64,000 bases of DNA from Hemerocallis citrina (taxonomy: Eukaryota > Streptophyta > Magnoliopsida > Asparagales > Asphodelaceae): positions 114,986,004-115,050,003 of the forward strand of contig CM030363.1 of assembly GCA_017893485.1 (NCBI GenBank), in the 5' to 3' direction. A program made the position numbers and the translations under genes. The notes under the pieces are model-generated. The model saw only the letters and a list, made by a program, of their open reading frames with translations, had not been told where the DNA came from and did no database searches. Shown here piece by piece: positions 33,751-45,424 of the stretch (position 1 is its first letter; each line of letters starts with the position of its first letter).

Positions 33751-34264
33751 CTAGATTTGCCCGTGGGCACGTGCCTACGGCACGTCTTCGGAACGATACA
33801 ACATATGAAAGTTTTGTAAACAGTAAAACAACAATTATGTTGCTCAAGTTTGAATAGTAAAACAATAATTAGTTGTAAATAAAAGTCCATGTTTCCATTA
33901 GTATATGTTGAAAAATAATTATAAATGAGGGTGTAAAATGATGACATTTAACTGTTGATGAGATATTTGCTATTTTCAATGTAACATGAACAATAAAAAA
34001 ATACATAAAAAATATGAAAATTTACATACCTGAAATATGAAAATATAAATTTCTGAGTAAATAGAAAGAGAATGAGAGAGAAAGAGAGAGAAATAAATAA
34101 ATAAATAAATAAATAAAGGAGTTGTTTTGGGGATTTAAATTTGAATTTTGGGGGGAAACTTTTGGGCGGGAAAATATGTTTTGTGAGATTAGATCTTGAC
34201 CATTGATTTCAACTGTATTGAATGAGAGCCACTTGATAGCTTTCTTTGTGTTTTATTATATAGA
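33751..34264 (-). mobile_element. Probable non-autonomous Helitron
   Basis: On the minus strand it starts TCTATATAATAAAACACAAA and ends in an imperfect GC-rich hairpin (GCCGTAGGCAC / GTGCCCACGGGC), then AAATCTAG followed by T. A 5' TC and a hairpin just before CTAG, without target duplication, are the Helitron pattern. The 3' LTR of the same element lacks this 0.5 kb. The exact 5' end is uncertain because of TAGA repeats. Confidence 0.55.
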
Positions 34265-34639
34265 TAGATACATATATGTAGATGTGAGTGTGCCATGAGT
34301 TGGCCACTGTTCATGAGAAGTGCTTTCTCTGTTGCCGTGGCAGAATTGAAATTTGGAGTTCTCTCTGTGCCCGGATTTTGAGGAGGCCGATTGAGATTTT
34401 GGAGCTCTTCGAAGGGGAATTATTGCATGTTAAATTCTTCAAATTTGGGTAGGTGTTTCTAAAATTCTTTCTAATTTAGGAGTATGATGCATGCTAGTGA
34501 TGAATGGTTTATTTGTTAGATTTTAATTGGTATGATGAAAGTAGATTGCACGCTAGTTGATGTAGAATTTAATTGTTAGATTAGTGTGGTAGATGTGAAT
34601 TGTTTAAATGATTCTCGGAAATTTGTTATGATGCTTTAT

Positions 34640-34830
34640 TAATTTATTTGCATGCTAGAGTACGTGCGAATTGATGAATCATGTTTGTATGAAAAATTTA
34701 TGCATGTTAGAATAGTAGTCAAAACAATGCAACATGTTAATTTATATGCATGCTAGAGTACGTGCGAATTGATGAATCATGTTTGTATGGAAATTTATGC
34801 ATGTTAGAATAGTAGTCAAAACAATGCAAC
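34640..34830 (+). repeat. Tandem ~100-bp duplication in the 5' LTR
   Basis: The block GCATGCTAGAGTACGTGCGA...acaatgcaacatgt occurs twice in a row here but once in the 3' LTR (split there by the CACTA element at 44040/57001). Confidence 0.85.
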
Positions 34831-35183
34831 ATGTATGAAAAATGATTTTTTCATGCTAATGTGGTAAAGAAATGTTTAATTAACCTCACTAATATATTTT
34901 ATGAGTATAGAAATTTTTTTACAGGAGTTTTGATGAGAAAGACATTTTTATTTGAAAATTGATTATATGTGTTTCTAGTACAATTCTGGGAGGAAGTCTT
35001 TGTTATATTATCAAAAAGAGAATTTTATAATGTTTAAATAAATATAGTATACTGTATTTTGATAGAACACACTCTGGAAAAAGATATGCATTTTGAGTGA
35101 ATACAAGTTAATTGAAAAATCGAGTTATTTAAAGGAAAAATCAAATACAGTGCGATTTAGACAAAAAGTATTTAACTCATTTC

Positions 35184-35460
35184 ATATCAGTTAGTCACTC
35201 AAGACCATTTGGCCTTTCGGGGGCGATTTGGGTCCGTTACTGTAGCTGAGCGGAGCCCTGGTTCTTGGGTTCGAGTCTTGCAAGAGATGCTATTTTTCTA
35301 AAAAATTCGAATTTTAATTAAATCCCGAACCGACACTTTAAGTATAATTTAAGCCACCTTTATATCAGTTAGTCACTCTAGCCTATCTGGTCAGCGGGTG
35401 TGCTCTAAGTTAGTTACTGTTCGTGGCGGGGGTTTGTTTGGTCTGGGTTCGAACCTGACC
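35184..35460 (+). repeat. Two tandem tRNA-like (SINE-like) units
   Basis: Each unit begins TATCAGTTAGTCACTC (35185 and 35360), contains a GTTACTGT segment with an A-box-like stretch (TAGCTGAGCGG in the first), and ends with a B-box (GGTTCGAGTC near 35269; GGTTCGAACC near 35448). The whole ~390-bp block is absent from the 3' LTR at about 57327. It may be a SINE-derived insertion or a tRNA-related piece. Confidence 0.5.
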
Positions 35461-35500
35461 TTGGCCATTTTTTTTCTTTTTTATTTGTTTTGATATTTTG

Positions 35501-38361
35501 TGTAACGCCCCGAATTCCAAATACAACTGAATTCGAGAGTTCTACAGGATCTTTTTGTCTCATTCGGTACAATTTTACAAGGAATTGAAACTTTCCACTA
35601 TACATCAGAGTTACAAGAGGTTTTACACTTTATATGTTACAGCGGAAGCATATACATCAATAATTTACAAATAATGACAGCGGAAGTAATTACAACATTA
35701 TACAAAAGATGCAACAATAAATAATAATCTTTGAGCATCAGTTCTCCTTTAACCTTTACCAAGCCAATTATCCTGCATATAAAACTGTGGGTACGTCAGT
35801 TTATTCAACCGACGATAATTATACATGGCCATCATCTCTATGCCAGGAACAGTATAACGATTCTCATTTCTTAACAAATCACAAACTTGTTCACATATCA
35901 AATTAAAGGGAATACCCTATTGATGTCATGTTGTGATTGTGCACTTAGTCCTCAATGCAATTATTTATATTATATGACACTAATGCGCACTTGTTCGGAT
36001 TCTATGCATCCCATACTACATAGGTCCGAGGGCAAGCCCTTAATCGTACTTCATCTTGTAGGGTTCAATCCCTCGTCATGACTTAATCTACTACTGTAAC
36101 TACGGTAAGTATCCTAGATATTTTCCGACATACGAACTCATATTTAGGCGCCCTGGAGGGAATCCCAACGCACTGACACATGACTCATCATGCAGGCATT
36201 CTGTGGTAATTCAGCTCCTACCATAGACATGACACCACCCGCAGTCGTCCAACACCCCACGAGCGTCGCCACCGGGACGGTACTCTGGAGCGGTATCCAC
36301 GCCCTATCATGACTCATCATGGGACATCCTGGGGTACGCTCTCGCTGCCAATCCAATGGCTCTCATACTCAATGTTTTTCTCTTACTTTCATCACATCTT
36401 CACTATGTATCTAGTCCTTATTTATTAGAACCATGAACAAAATCAAAGCTCTAGAGTTAGCCTCTCCACTAAAACGGACTTAATCATTCATTCAAAATGA
36501 CCAATCATGGTCTTTCATTTCATTTTTCATTTCATTTCTTTCCAATTGCCGGTAGGAGACTTAGCTACTCTTTTGTTTCAATTTCAATTCACAATTACTA
36601 AAAATCTAAGTATTTCCAGCTCATGAGTTCATTTTTCATAATCACAATAGACTTTCTTTTTCATGTTCATAGTTTCCATAATCATGTAAACTTTCATAAA
36701 TTCAAATAAATGATTCACTTCATTTCAGGTATAAAAATTCATGCAAAGACAAACAGAGTTTACTTAAACTGTCACATCCAATAATCATTCAACATAAGAT
36801 TCGCAATCTTTATCATAAAACAAAATCATAGAATTCCTGATATGTGAAAAAGTAATCTGGACAGTCGACTTAGAGCTTATCCAGTCGACTTGTTCAGCCA
36901 AACAAAGTCCTTCAATAAACTGCTCGAAAGAGTCGACTGCTGCACATGGCCAGTCGGCTGTTCCGCAGCGTTCAATATTCAAATATCATTTACAGGGCAG
37001 TCGACTGTCATTCAACCCAGTCGGCTGTTCTGCAGAGTTCAATTATGTAACTTTTCAAGTTCAGTACAGTCGACTGTTATACACATTCGGTCGACTGAAC
37101 AGGTTAAATTTTCAAGTTAAGGAATCATTCCTTCATTCTATTCACACATCTTTCTTTGTCACACTACAATAGGCTCATGCCAACATAAACATGTAATTCT
37201 TATCTGTTTATTAACATCACAACATAGTTTTCGATTAAATGTAAATTTCACATAACTAGTGTTTTCTTTTCTCAAAAGAAATGCTAAACATACATTTTTT
37301 TTTTACTCATCATTTACTTATGGAGATGAATATTGATCTCAATTAGCACGCTAGAACATCAAGTTAACAATTCACATTAAAATACGTTGTTCCATGGAAA
37401 TCCGAACTGTACATATTTTATTTCAATATACCAGTCGACTGCTCACACGACCGGTCGACTGTACAGGTCATTTCCAATTCTCTAATTATTATAGTCCTTT
37501 TTCATTCGTTCGTATTTTCTATATACAGCATGGAACATACCAATTTTAGCAATCATTCTATTACTTCAGCTTGCACATAGATACACAATTCAATCTTCAA
37601 TCTTAACATGAATCCTAATTTAGAAGTCATGAGAAACACCCACCTTATTGACGAAATAACGAATCCCGTAAAGCTTCTTAATGCGATGCACGACTCCCTG
37701 CTCCTTGCTCCGCACCGAAGCTCCCTCTGTAGTGATGATCGGCCTCCAAAGTACTCACTCTCAACTCTCTTACAATATGCCTCTCTTATAAATGAAATTT
37801 TTAGTGTAAAAGAAACAAATGAGTGAGGGAGGTATTTATACTAAATCCTTGGGTGAAATGGAGGGCTAGGATTTAGTAGATGGTTATGAGATGGAGGGTT
37901 AGGATGAGAGTAGGAGTTGTAGTAACTACCCACAACTAGGTAACCACCCAATGCATGATACCCACTTCTCCAAAACCGGCCAAAGAAGAATAGTGTGCAA
38001 TGCACACCATGTTGCATGCACGTGCTATTCTAGTCTCCATAATAAAAACTTGTACACATGCATTTTTTTATATATAAAAAAATAATCTTTTGAAAGATGT
38101 TTACCTTACAAGTTGTTATTCAAACAATTAATTAATGGGCTTACATTGATGGGTCAAAATATTAGTTTTTACAAAAATAAATAAATTAGATTTTGGGCTT
38201 AAGTTTGTTTGAACAAAGGCCTTTATAAAAATAATTTGACAAACATATATACATATGCATATACTCATCATTCATTATAAAATTTCATATTGCGAAAAAT
38301 GGCATGTGCACACTACGTGCAAAATAAATAATTTTTCATAAATGAAAATCGGGGCATTACA
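35501..38361 (-). mobile_element. Solo LTR, Del/Tekay type, minus orientation
   Basis: This 2861-bp LTR starts TGTAACGCCCC and ends CGGGGCATTACA on the plus strand (the real orientation is minus). It is flanked by TSD ttttg (35496-35500 and 38362-38366). The partner LTR at 57362-57386 shows the uninterrupted site, gatattttgagtttct. It is clearly related to, but diverged from, the LTR at 17339-20186. It keeps a TATA box (TATTTATA, 37833-37840) and five pairs of AGTCGACT-type palindromes (36857-37460). Confidence 0.95.
36855..37465 (-). repeat. Five pairs of AGTCGACT palindromes in the solo LTR
   Basis: Pairs lie at about 36860/36882, 36930/36950, 36998/37020, 37066/37088 and 37431/37451. They match the paired arrangement in the younger Del/Tekay LTR, although most of the sequence between has diverged. 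Confidence 0.85.
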
Positions 38362-39844
38362 TTTTGAGTTTCTAAGTGAAATAAAAATTGGAAAAATACT
38401 AATATTCCTCTAAAATTGTTTAGACTTTATAAAAATTATCTACAACATTTTGATATATTTTGTGAGTATTGAAACAGGATTTTACATTAAATATTGTTGA
38501 AGGACTTGATTTTTATAGATTAAAATGTGAGAATTGTTTAATTTAAGAGAAATGAAAGTTTGGAATGCACTTAGATTCTTCTTAATGAGATTTTATGATT
38601 ATTAATACTTGATTAAGATTATTTGAATTGCACACAATGCTATAAGTGATTAAATTGATGAAAGAGATTGAATTGAATCATTTCATGTCGTGCGATTTTG
38701 AATAAGGAAATAAAAATATTATTTTGAGATTGAATATGACTTATTGTTGATCTCTAGAAAGAGATAGTTGTTGGAATCTAGAGGCTAGGCGAGATCCTAG
38801 TGACCGACATGATTTATTAATGAATTTGAGAGCTAACCAGTGTGTGTTGAGCATCTCGTGAGAAGTAGTCAGTTTGGGCTGACTGTCGCTTTTGTTTGGT
38901 TTAAGTCCAGTAGGGTAAGCTAGCTCTAGGTTGTGATGATTTTCTTCTAAAACAAAATAAAAATGTAAGGACTCCACTATAGTGGAGATGTGATGAAAGT
39001 AAGAGAAAAACACAAGTATGAGGGCCTCGGATCTACGGTGTGAGAGTGTTCACAGGTTGTCTACATGATGCATCATGTCATGACGTGAATACATCTCTAG
39101 AATTATCAGGATCGTGGCGACGCTAGTGGGGAGTTTGGTGACTACGTAGTGTCATTGTCCCATGACGGATGCGAACTGTCCATATGCTGTCTACATAATG
39201 CGTCATGTCATGACGTGCCTCCAGGCTGTTTGGACATGGGTTCGTAACTCATAGAATATCTAGGATACTTACCGTAATTACCGTAGTAGTTTAACTCATG
39301 GCAAGGGATCCAACCCTACAAGATGAAGTACGATTAAGGGCTTGCCCTCGGACCTATATAGTATGGGATTCATAGAATCCGAACAAGTGTGCATTATTGT
39401 CATTTAATATAATTAAATGCATTAAGGATTAGGTGCATAGCACCAACGACATCAATAGGATAGTCCCTCTTTAGCTTTGTTTGTGATCATGTTTGTGGTT
39501 TGTTAAAGTATTTAAGAAACGTTATACTTTTGGTATAGCGAGGATGTCCGTGTTTAATATTTCGTCGGTTGTAAGCAACTGACATGCCCACAATTTCATA
39601 TGTAGGACTTGGAGTTTACAAGAAGATATAAAGTGAATTTGTTACTGATGATTACTTAAATACTAAAGTTGTTACAATTGTTCATTTATCATTGTTGTAT
39701 TTTATTTATTCCACTGCGTGTTGATCTAAAAAGACTCTGATGTAATAAAAGTTTTAAATTTCTTGTAAAATTGTACGAAGTTAAGTGCAAAGATCATGTG
39801 GAACTTCGAATTCATGCTTATTTAGAATTCGGGGTATTACAGAG

Positions 39845-39856
39845 TGGTATCAAAGC
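39845..39856 (+). other. Primer binding site of the LARD
   Basis: TGGTATCAAAGC, three bases after the 5' LTR, differs by one base from the Met-tRNA primer site. Confidence 0.8.
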
Positions 39857-40103
39857 TACGCTTCAATAAGTAGTACAAATTTACAAAGATGACACATTAG
39901 GGTGGACATTAGAAGTGTGAGTTCAGTCTATAGAGATTTAAATGTAAGTAATTTATATTTGTGTTGCTCTATACACTGACATTTTCTTCTCCCTCTTCCC
40001 TATTGGATGGCTGGAGTCGTGAATGAAGTAGTTATTGATTCATTCATGATGCTTTTCTTGTATACATTGATGTGAGCTCGTATGCGAGTATGTTTTCCCT
40101 GGG

Positions 40104-40157
40104 TATCAGAGTGGCGCAGTGGAAGCGTGGTTGGTTTGAACCTATATTCATGATACC
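40104..40157 (+). ncRNA. Initiator-Met-tRNA-like sequence lacking the anticodon arm
   Basis: The first ~27 bases, ATCAGAGTGGCGCAGTGGAA then GCGTGG, match the acceptor and D-arm half of plant initiator tRNA-Met almost perfectly. This is followed directly by a B-box-like GGTTTGAACC and an end TGATACC that can pair with the 5' end. The anticodon arm is missing. It is not a working tRNA; it could be a tRNA copied into the element during reverse transcription. Confidence 0.6.
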
Positions 40158-40159
40158 TT

Positions 40160-42430
40160 ACACGTAGACACACTTCCCTTTCAAATTATTTTTCATGGAT
40201 TTTTATCATAGTACTTTTCAATATTTAATATTTTTCGAATAAATATTTTCTTATACTATTAAATCACTTGAATATCTATTATTTTGTCTATCTTCCTTAA
40301 TCTTGATCTTTTGAACTTGTTTCATCTGTCTTTCTGTCTTAAAATTTTGTCTTTCATGTTTTTATGTCACTTTATGTATATCCGTTTACATTTCTATTAC
40401 TTTATGTATTTTATTATGTTTTAGATTATCGTTTATTAAATTAATATTGCAACTATTATTTTCTTCATTTATTATTTCTATTATATTTAAAAATTTTGAA
40501 TTTTGCTTATGAAATTTTCTTATGTGCATTCATTTTATATGATTTGATTTTGTGATACTATATTTTTCCATTCCTTATATTGTCTTATATATTTACGTAT
40601 ATTTTAACAAGATTGAAAAATTTTACTCATATAAATATAACATACCATTTTGTTTTATTGTCTACATTCGATACTATTGTTATTACATATTATCTACTAA
40701 TTTGTTTTGTTATATTCACTTTTACTATTAACCGCTACTAATAAATTTTGTAGTTTTACGCTTCTTCAATATAGTACATACACTACATAATTATTGTTTT
40801 CATTTGTATTTTCAACTTGTGCATATACCTTACACTATTCTCGTCTTAATGTTATAAATCCTTTTCATTGCTACAAATTTTGTATATCCTATATTTAAAG
40901 TCTATCTATTTTAATATTTTTTTCGTTGTAATTTCCTACTTCATTTACAACTTTTCCATCCATTTTTATATCACTGATTTCAAACATAATACAATACTGT
41001 ATCAAACACCCAATATCCAAGTGTATATGGAAGATTACATCTTTCCATCTCCCGTTTTGGTGCAACCTGATGTCATTGGAGGCAAACTGCAACTGGATAT
41101 TGGGAAGGCAAATTCTGCAACCGAATGTCCAGAAGGCAAACTGCAATCGGATGTCGTAGAGGCAATTCTGCAACTTGAGGTCAAAGAGGTAAGTCTGCAA
41201 TTGGATACCAACGAGGCGAACCTACACCAGAAAGAAATTTTCTACTGTGATAACCCCTACTTTGTTTTCTATAATATTTACTTATCACTATCCCATTTTT
41301 GTACTAGCTTATACTATTTTATAATATTTTACAACCTAGCATTATATCATTTATACTGATTTCTATATCTATCATATTTGTGTATTTACTACTTAATCTT
41401 AACTATCGTGCCATTTTCTTCTTTATTTTGAATCTTTTCATGAGTAAACATTTCATAACACTTTATCATATTTTGTTTTGCTATTAACTTATCTTAGATT
41501 TGGTGGCTACTCACCTAACAAAAAAATAAAGTTTGTATTTATACTGTTTTCTACGATTCGTAAATTATTTCTATATGATTAAGTTTTCGCATTATTTCAA
41601 TAATATGTTATTACTTTTTTTACTATAATGTTTTGTTTTACTCCAACAAATCATTTATAATTTTTGTATCATAAAATTGTTTGTTTCACCCATACAATTT
41701 TGATGCCTATATATGTATATAAATTTTGTATATTGATTTTCTTGCTCTACTTGACCTTTCGAAAGTATTTCGATGTATGCCTTCTATATATATCTTTAAT
41801 TTTTAATTGTATGTACAATTATTGTATCTACTTTACAACATATTTTATGATGTTAACTTGTTATACGAAATTATTGTATATTATCTATACTTTCAACTAA
41901 ATTTCATGCTCATGTATTTTCCAAATATTTTCTCTTAAAATTGCTAATTCAAATTTTATTTTGTAATATACAGTACCAACTCAGTTTGCGATTTTGATCA
42001 TTCTACTGCTTATCACTTTTATGAATTTTGACTACTACATCTATTTATAAATTATCTAGTGACTATGTTTCTCTTTACTACATTGTTTTCCAAACTATTC
42101 CACAATTAACGACTTAAGTTTATTTTTCATTTTATATAATGCTTTACCTAATATTATTTTTGTATGAAAAATTCCCTCGATGAATGCTATCTTTTTTGGT
42201 CAAATTTCTTTCCTTGGTTATTTTCCTTGTTTTCTTGTTCATTTCTTGTGAAATTTTGATATTCATAGTTTTCTTATATGGAGTTTGTCTTGTTCTTCCG
42301 CATTGCTTAATTTATACTACATTTATTTTCTTAATGTTTGCTTTTTTCTATATACAATAATGATATTTTTCTTTAGTGTGTACAAAATACAACTTTTACC
42401 CTAGCGAGTTCTGAAGACAGAACTGTTCTA
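40160..42430 (+). other. AT-rich, non-coding interior of the LARD
   Basis: This is about 2.3 kb of T-rich sequence with no gag or pol motif in any frame, except for the 27-bp repeat at 41058-41232. Open frames here are short and hydrophobic because of T-richness. Confidence 0.75.
41058..41232 (+). repeat. 27-bp tandem repeat encoding a nonapeptide pattern
   Basis: About six degenerate units (GGCAAACTGCAA.TGGAT and variants) form an open stretch reading like KLQSDVVEA / ILQLEVKEV / SLQLDTNEA. It is the only less AT-rich segment of the LARD interior. The surrounding frame is low-complexity, so a real protein is unlikely. Confidence 0.6.
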
Positions 42431-42441
42431 AGGGGGGAGAG
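42431..42441 (+). other. Polypurine tract of the LARD
   Basis: aggggggagag lies immediately before the 3' LTR start TGTAACACACC. Confidence 0.8.
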
Positions 42442-43566
42442 TGTAACACACCACAAAATTAAAATTGACAATTTTGCCCTCATGTGTTACGCACGTGTAT
42501 TTTGTACCATTACTGGTAATATTTGTAACGTGTTTCACTACGTATTTTGGATTCTGACTATTTATGCATTTTCCGTATTCTTAAAATCCTATTTGAGTCA
42601 ACGCAAATATTAAATTTCAATCTTTATATTTTTTTACGTGCTTTATACGTGTTATCGATGCACGTATTGATTACGTATTTTTTCCACCGCTACATGTGAT
42701 ATTTTCTATGTGCATCAGTTATTTATTTTATGTGTTCGAATTTGTTTTGTAAACGGAAGTTCATTTTTCTCCTATTTCTATTTAAGTATTTTATACGTAC
42801 GATGCACGTGTTTTTCTGTGTACGTATTGATTAGATTATCGGATGTGTATACTAAATATATTTTTCTCATATTGTATTGCGATTATTTATAAATATTTTT
42901 CCGTTGATAAAGTCGAATTTTGTATTTCGGTATTTTTACGTGTGACACACGTGTTTGCATTGCACGTATTAGTTGCATTATCTTTTTAAAATAAATTTTG
43001 AAGTGTGCGTGTATTTATTTTATTTTGTGCATGATGAATTTAATTTATAATTAAACTACACTAATTTTATTTAAACATTTTCTATATATTATAAACCTAT
43101 ATTTTAAATTAAATATATATATGTGTATGAGTGAAGTGTGTGCAATGCAATGCACGTGCACGTGTTTGGGAATTGAGAAGGTGGCCAGCTGTTTATTTTG
43201 GAGTGGAGGGAAGTTAAATTTTTGAAATATGGAGTGGAGTTAGTGGATTTGATTAATAGGTAGTTAATATAACTATCCCCTAATCTCTTATATAATCTTA
43301 TATAATACTCCATAATACACACCTTCTACTCATTCCTCCTTCTTCCTTCCATGTGGCTTGCCGAAAAACCAATCCGCAACAAATCTTTTATTTCTCCACT
43401 AAATTCCACCATACCATTGTGTGTGTGTATACATATATATATACACTTACACCCTTCACATTTCCCCTCCCTCCTTCTCTTCCATGCTCTGTTAATATCC
43501 GAAACCAGTCCATCACCAAATCAGCAAAACCCCACTGCTTCTTTCTCCATTCATTCACCATACAAA

Positions 43567-43600
<34 letters not shown>

Positions 43601-43611
43601 CAATCTCACCA

Positions 43612-43614
<3 letters not shown>

Positions 43615-43672
<58 letters not shown>
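43615..43672. repeat. (AT)n microsatellite in the 3' LTR
   Basis: About 28 AT units. The 5' LTR has a shorter, interrupted version at the same place. Confidence 0.95.
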
Positions 43673-43675
<3 letters not shown>

Positions 43676-44042
43676 AGTGTGCCATGAGTTGGCCATTGTT
43701 CATGAGATGTGCTTTCTCTGTTGTCTTGGCCGAATTGAAATTTGGAGTTCTCTTTGTGCACGGATTTTGGGGAGGCCAATTGAGACTTTGGAGCTCCACG
43801 AAGGGGAATTATTGCTTGTTAAATTCTTCAATTTTGGGTGTGTGTTTCTAAAATTCTTTCTAATTTAGGAGTATGATGCATGATAGTGATGAATGGTTTA
43901 TTTGTTAGATTTTAATTGGTATGATAAAAGTAGATTGCATACTAGTTGATGTAGAATTTAATTGTTAGATTAATGTGGTAGATGTGAATTGTTTAAATGA
44001 TTCTCTGAAATTTGTTACGATGCTTTATTAATTTATTTGCAT

Positions 44043-44595
44043 CACTACAACACAGAAGTTATTCACCGGCGCTTTTTTAGCCCCACACCGGCAGTTTTTT
44101 GCGCCGGTGAAACATTCACCGGAGTTTATAAAAACGCCGGTACAAATGCCGCCGAATCGAGCGTCGCGGAAAGATAGGTGCATTCACCGGCATTTCTTCT
44201 GGACGCCGGTATATCTTGAAAATACACCGGCGGCCAGACAAACGTCGGTATATGCGAATTTCTGAGTGTCGTTCTTTTCCCCAATATACATTCACCGGCG
44301 GTCACATACCGCCGGTATATATCTTTCACCGGCGTTTGTAGAAACGCCGGTGTATGTCCAATATTTACCGGCGGTCATTGAACGCCGGTGTATGCTTGTT
44401 TCTGAGCACCATTATTTCCCTAATTACAATCACCGGCGTGTTGTAAAATGCCGGTATATAGATATTCACCGGCGTTTTATGACGCGCCGCTATAGATATA
44501 TGGGTACATCGGCGTGCGTGGAAACGCCCCCTTAACGAAATTTTCAACTAAACAATTAGATACACCGGCGTTCTATGAAACGCCGGTGTATGCCC
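44043..44595. repeat. Left subterminal repeats of the CACTA element
   Basis: About ten CACCGGCG sites alternate with CGCCGGTG, each pair making a hairpin. One (44327-44352) is a perfect inverted repeat with an 11-bp stem (CACCGGCGTTT) and a 4-base loop. In En/Spm, repeated subterminal motifs bind the element's own protein. Confidence 0.9.
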
Positions 44596-45044
44596 GTTGG
44601 TTTTTCCTACTCCAATTTTTCATTCGATTTCAATTCACAATTTCTTTTAAAAAACCTGTAAACTAATTCACAACTGATTCAACCAATTTCATGCATATTA
44701 ATGCGCAAATCACAACCAAACACAAGAATTAATTAAGATAATAAAGTTTCACACATAGTCCATTAATCGTCCAAATTCACCGCATAATTAACACAGTGTC
44801 ATAATTAACAAATACAGTAATTAACATCCCAAATATCTCAACAATTACTTAAAACAACAATCCAGAACATAACAACAACAAGGACAACATAACAACAACA
44901 ACTAGAGTAGGCCGACCACAGATCCATACCCCTCGAGTAGCTTCAGTGCTGATCATCAGAATTTCCTTCATCTGGGTGACCGCTCTATGAAAAAAAAAAT
45001 TAATTTAGTTCAACAGGAAACCGAATATAAGAAAAATAAGAAAA

Positions 45045-45420
45045 ATAAGAAGGGGCTCATATCAAGTGTAGTTTTAAGAAACTGTCATCGTGGAAGGAAA
45101 CCAAATATAGAAGCCAGAAATGGAAACAGAGAATGGTAGAGAATGAGGATACACTAGGCTAACATAGCGGCATTTTCCTCCTCTCTCTCTCATCCCTTCT
45201 TTCCCTTCAGCACACGCACACAAAGAGACATCAGCAACAACAGCAAAAGCGACAAGAACAACAACAATAATAAATTATTATAAACGAGATGTCTCTAAAT
45301 GGGTTTCCAGATCTCCACTCGAGCCCTCTCTTTCTAATCACAGCCCAATTAAGAACATAGACGACAGCCACTAAACAATCCAATCACAGCCCAATCAAAA
45401 TTTGCCATCCTGGATCTTAA
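45045..45420 (+). repeat. Dispersed ~370-bp CACTA repeat, copy 1
   Basis: It contains CTGTCATCGTGGAAGGAAAC, GGCTAACATAG and AACGAGATGTCTCTA. Other copies are at about 48150-48520 and 48865-49190. Confidence 0.85.
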
Positions 45421-45424
45421 ATCT

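Larger units (their letters stand above)
31968..39841 (+). repeat. 5' LTR of the LARD with four nested or local insertions
   Basis: The own sequence aligns with 42442-44042 and 56999-58925. Extra blocks are a foldback MITE (32971-33298), a probable Helitron (33751-34264), a local ~100-bp duplication (34640-34830), a tRNA-like block (about 35073-35460) and a solo LTR (35501-38361). The TATA region is at 32814-32822. Confidence 0.88.

Noticed and set aside
40104..40157. Functional initiator tRNA-Met gene
   Set aside because: The anticodon arm is missing and the B-box has a mismatch; kept only as a tRNA-like sequence.
40868..41359. 163-codon protein gene in the LARD
   Set aside because: It is mostly T-rich hydrophobic filler around a 27-bp minisatellite; no start context and no family. 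The repeat itself is kept as a finding.
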